Below the pieces are notes generated by a model that saw nothing but the letters and a program-made list of their open reading frames with translations, searched no databases and was not told the origin of the DNA. Of a stretch of DNA of 64,000 nt, positions 61,238-64,000 are shown piece after piece. The stretch is from Rhypophila decipiens. Lineage: Eukaryota > Ascomycota > Sordariomycetes > Sordariales > Naviculisporaceae. Each line of letters starts with the position of its first letter. Positions within the stretch are counted from its first letter, which is position 1. The stretch is taken from NCBI GenBank assembly GCA_033297075.1, contig MU858048.1, forward strand, positions 620,001-684,000, given 5' to 3'. The position numbers and the translations under genes were made by a program.

Positions 61238-64000
61238 ATGCCTTATCTCAGGGGCTCCTTCTCGTCGTCATCGTCGTCGTCATCATCCTCCTCTTCTCAC
61301 CCAAAACCGCCCCTCTCCCCGATGAGTGCCCGCGATAACCTGGAGCCCATTGCCATCTGCGGGATGGGTAAGTTTTCGCCGTCTTTATCACTCATCCTCT
61401 CACCCTTCAAGCTAACATCCAAAACCCAGCCTGCCGCCTCCCAGGCGCAGCTCCATCCCCCTCGGCACTATGGGACCTCCTCATCGAGAAAAGAACGGCC
61501 AACTCGCCACAAGTCCCCTCCACACGGTTCAACATCTCGGCCCACTACCACAAGAACCCCAACCGCCCCGGCAGCATCAACATCCCCGGCGGCTACTTCC
61601 TCGACGGCCCGGCCGACACGTTTGACCCGACATTCTTCAACATCACGCCGGTCGAAGCAATGTGGATGGATCCTCAGCAGCGCAAGATGCTCGAAGTGTG
61701 CTATGAAGCTCTCGAGTCCGCCGGCATCGTAAGCTATCCCCTTAATTTACCCTTGACAAAAAAAACCTAACAAAAGCCTAGCCCCTAGAAAAAGCGGCAG
61801 GAAGCAACACAGGCGTATTCCTCGGCTCCTTCACAGCAGACTACCAAGCCATGACATACCACGACCCCGACTTCCGCCACAGCTACGCAGCAACAGGCGT
61901 AGATCCTGGCATCATCTCTGCCCGGGTATCCCACGTCTTTGATCTCTGCGGCCCGAGCAGCACAATCAACACGGCCTGCTCGTCCTCTGTCTACGCCATC
62001 CACGCAGCATGCAACGCCCTACGCGCAAGAGACTGCGACGCGGCGCTCGTCGGGGGTGTCAATTTGATCCTCTCGGTAGAGCAGCACATGAACATTGCCA
62101 AGCTGGGCGTGCAATCGCCTAGCTCGTTTTGTCACACGTTTGATGAAGCCGCTGATGGATATGGCCGAGCGGAGGGGGTGGGCGTGTTATATCTCAAGCG
62201 CCTGGGGGATGCGTTGCGAGATGGGGATGTGGTTAGGGCGGTGGTACGGTCTTCTGCTGTTGGTGCGAACGGCAAGGTGCCAGGGTACGGGATTACGTTT
62301 CCGAGTATGGGTGGGCAGGAGAGGGTTATACGTCAGGCGTATAAGCGTGCTGATTTGGATCCTGATGGGACGGCGTATGTAGAGTGCCATGGGACTGGCA
62401 CGCCTGTGGGGGATCCTGTCGAGGTGAAGGCGTTGAGTGCTGCGATGGGGGATACGAGGGGATTGGGCAGACCGCTTGTGCTTGGGGCGATTAAGCCGAA
62501 TATTGGGCATTCGGAGGCTGCGTCGGGGGTGAGTGCTGTTATCAAGGCGGTCATGGTTGTTGAGAGGGGGGTTATTCCTGGTGTTGCTGGGCTGAAGAGG
62601 TTGAACCCCGGGATTCGGGAGGATGAGTTGAATGTGAGGATTGCGAGGGAGAATATTTTGGCTTGGCCGGAGGGGTATAAATCTCGACGGGTTGGGGTTT
62701 CGAGTTTCGGGTACGGGGGCACCAACGGGCATGTTATTATCGAGAATGTTGAGGCTTTGGAGCCGGATTATCAGCATGGTGCTGCCAAGGACCAGGCGGG
62801 ATACGATCATTCTACTCGTCGACCTTTGCTGGTGACGTTTTCAGCCCACGACAGAGCGACACTGTCCAAAAACATCGAGGCCCATGCTGCCGTCGCAGAT
62901 CGGTATTACCTCGCAGACCTGGCACACACCCTCAACACACGCCGAAGCAAATTCTCTGGCGGCGGCAGCCGAGCCTTCGCCATAGTCGCCGAACCAACCC
63001 TCTCGCCCAGTTCTTTTTCCCTTGCCAACCTCAAAATCTCTTCCTCCCAATCCTCTGACCAAAAGCAAAAGACGCTAGGCTTCATCTTCACAGGGCAAGG
63101 CTCCCAATGGCCCGGAGCAGGCCACCAAGCCCTCCTCACATTTCCCGTCTTCCTCTCCACTATCAGACGTCTAGACCGGGTCCTCAAATCCGGCGTGATC
63201 CAGCCCTTGCCCTCTTTTTCCCTCGAGGAAGAACTCTCCCGTCCTGCCTCGACAAGCCGAGTAACAGATGCCGATCTCTCCCAGCCTACCCTTGTCGCGC
63301 TCGAACTTGCCACGGTGGATTTGCTTGCGTCCTGGGGGGTCACGCCAACTATTACAGTCGGCCACTCGGCAGGTGAATCAGCTGCTGCGTATGCAGCTGG
63401 TTTGTGCTCTGGGCCAGAGGTCATCATTGCGGCGTATTACAGGGGCTATTGTGCTGCTAAATATGGAGTTGAGGGCGGTGGCATGTTGGCTGTTGGTCTT
63501 GGGGCTGAGGATATCATCACGGGGGGATACCTCGCAAAGCTGGGGAAGGAGGTTGTCACTGCGTGTGAGAATTCGCCCAAGAGTGTCACGCTCAGCGGAC
63601 CGCGACAAGATATCCGGCTGGCGAAAGAGATCTTTGATGCAGAGGGCATCTTTGCCAGAGAGGTCCGGACACCGATGGCGTATCACTCTTCTGCCATGGA
63701 ACCTGTTGCGCAGCCCATGGTGGAGTTTATCCGGACTGCGTGTGCGAGATTGGACAGTCTCGATCGGCAGTGGCGGTATCCGAGGCGGATGATGATTTCG
63801 TCTTCGGTCAAGGGGAACCCCGTCATTGTGGACGAGAGGGAGATCACGCCCCGGTACTGGGCGGATAACTTGACTGGACGGGTCTTGTTTGATACGGCTG
63901 TTGCCAAGATGACACGGCTGGAGGAGATGCTGGGGGCCGTGGTCGAGGTTGGACCGCACTCGGCGCTTGCGGGACCGTTTAAGCAGATCCGTCAGGGGCA
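61238..64000 (+). CDS. Type I reducing polyketide synthase, 5' part (KS and AT domains), cut by window end
   Basis: Three exons are visible (61238-61367, 61430-61728, 61782 to past the window end) with introns of 62 and 53 bases. The start MPYLRGSF is followed by a 12-residue Ser run, then the ketosynthase beginning IAICGMACRLPGA. The KS catalytic triad is intact: Cys209 in NTACSSS, His346 in ECHGTGTPVGDP and His386 in PNIGHSEAASG, with GFGYGGTNGH-like SSFGYGGTNGHVIIE closing the domain. The acyltransferase begins with FIFTGQGSQWPGAG and has the nucleophile Ser672 in GHSAGES and the later AYHSSAMEPV. There is no SAT domain before the KS, which fits a highly reducing rather than a non-reducing synthase. 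DH, ER, KR and ACP domains would lie beyond the window. The product is unknown. Confidence 0.93.

Overview
The window is nuclear DNA of a filamentous ascomycete, most likely a sordariomycete close to Sordariales. The evidence is short GT-AG introns of about 50-100 bases, a HET-domain protein, a reducing polyketide synthase, and above all a tiny gene at 43.0 kb whose peptide ends in the CaaX box CVVM and looks like the Neurospora-type lipopeptide mating pheromone. Exon boundaries were worked out by hand from splice signals and reading-frame continuity; all multi-exon models close in frame.

Layout: (1) 1-4.2 kb: a minus-strand septation-type (Uds1 domain) protein. (2) 4.2-22.4 kb: about 18 kb without a convincing intact gene. 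Its left half (about 5.5-10.4 kb) holds what reads as a large decayed minus-strand coding sequence, broken by stops and frameshifts. (3) 22.4-26.9 kb: a large minus-strand NLR-like protein with an NB-ARC-type NTPase, TPR-like repeats and a C-terminal HET domain. It is divergent from (4) a leukotriene A4 hydrolase/M1 aminopeptidase at 27.5-29.6 kb, with a 564-base shared promoter carrying three CACGTG boxes. (5) 31.2-36.8 kb: a kinesin-3 (Unc104/KIF1) motor. (6) 37.7-39.2 kb: EBP2, a ribosome-assembly factor, with a telobox upstream. (7) 39.8-41.4 kb: an aminoglycoside-phosphotransferase-like protein with a poly-Asn N-terminus, followed by a 495-bp non-autonomous DNA transposon with 48-bp terminal inverted repeats, an 8-bp target duplication and an internal 22-bp minisatellite. 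(8) 43.0-44.7 kb: the mating pheromone precursor and cyanase, both on the minus strand. (9) 45.7-46.8 kb: a basic nucleolar-type protein. (10) 47.4-54.4 kb: the largest TFIIIC subunit (Tfc3/tau138-like). (11) 55.5-56.4 kb: a flavin-nucleotide-binding protein. (12) 56.4-61.2 kb: a gene-empty stretch. (13) 61.2 kb to the window end: the KS and most of the AT domain of a reducing polyketide synthase, cut by the window edge.

Most intact genes are housekeeping (ribosome assembly, RNA polymerase III transcription, vesicle transport, cyanate detoxification). The accessory content is the NLR-HET gene beside the decayed region, the APH-like gene with its transposon, the pheromone and the polyketide synthase. 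I saw no tRNA, rRNA or CRISPR. The best candidates for something new are the C-terminal-HET NLR architecture, the minisatellite-filled inverted-repeat element and the decayed gene.
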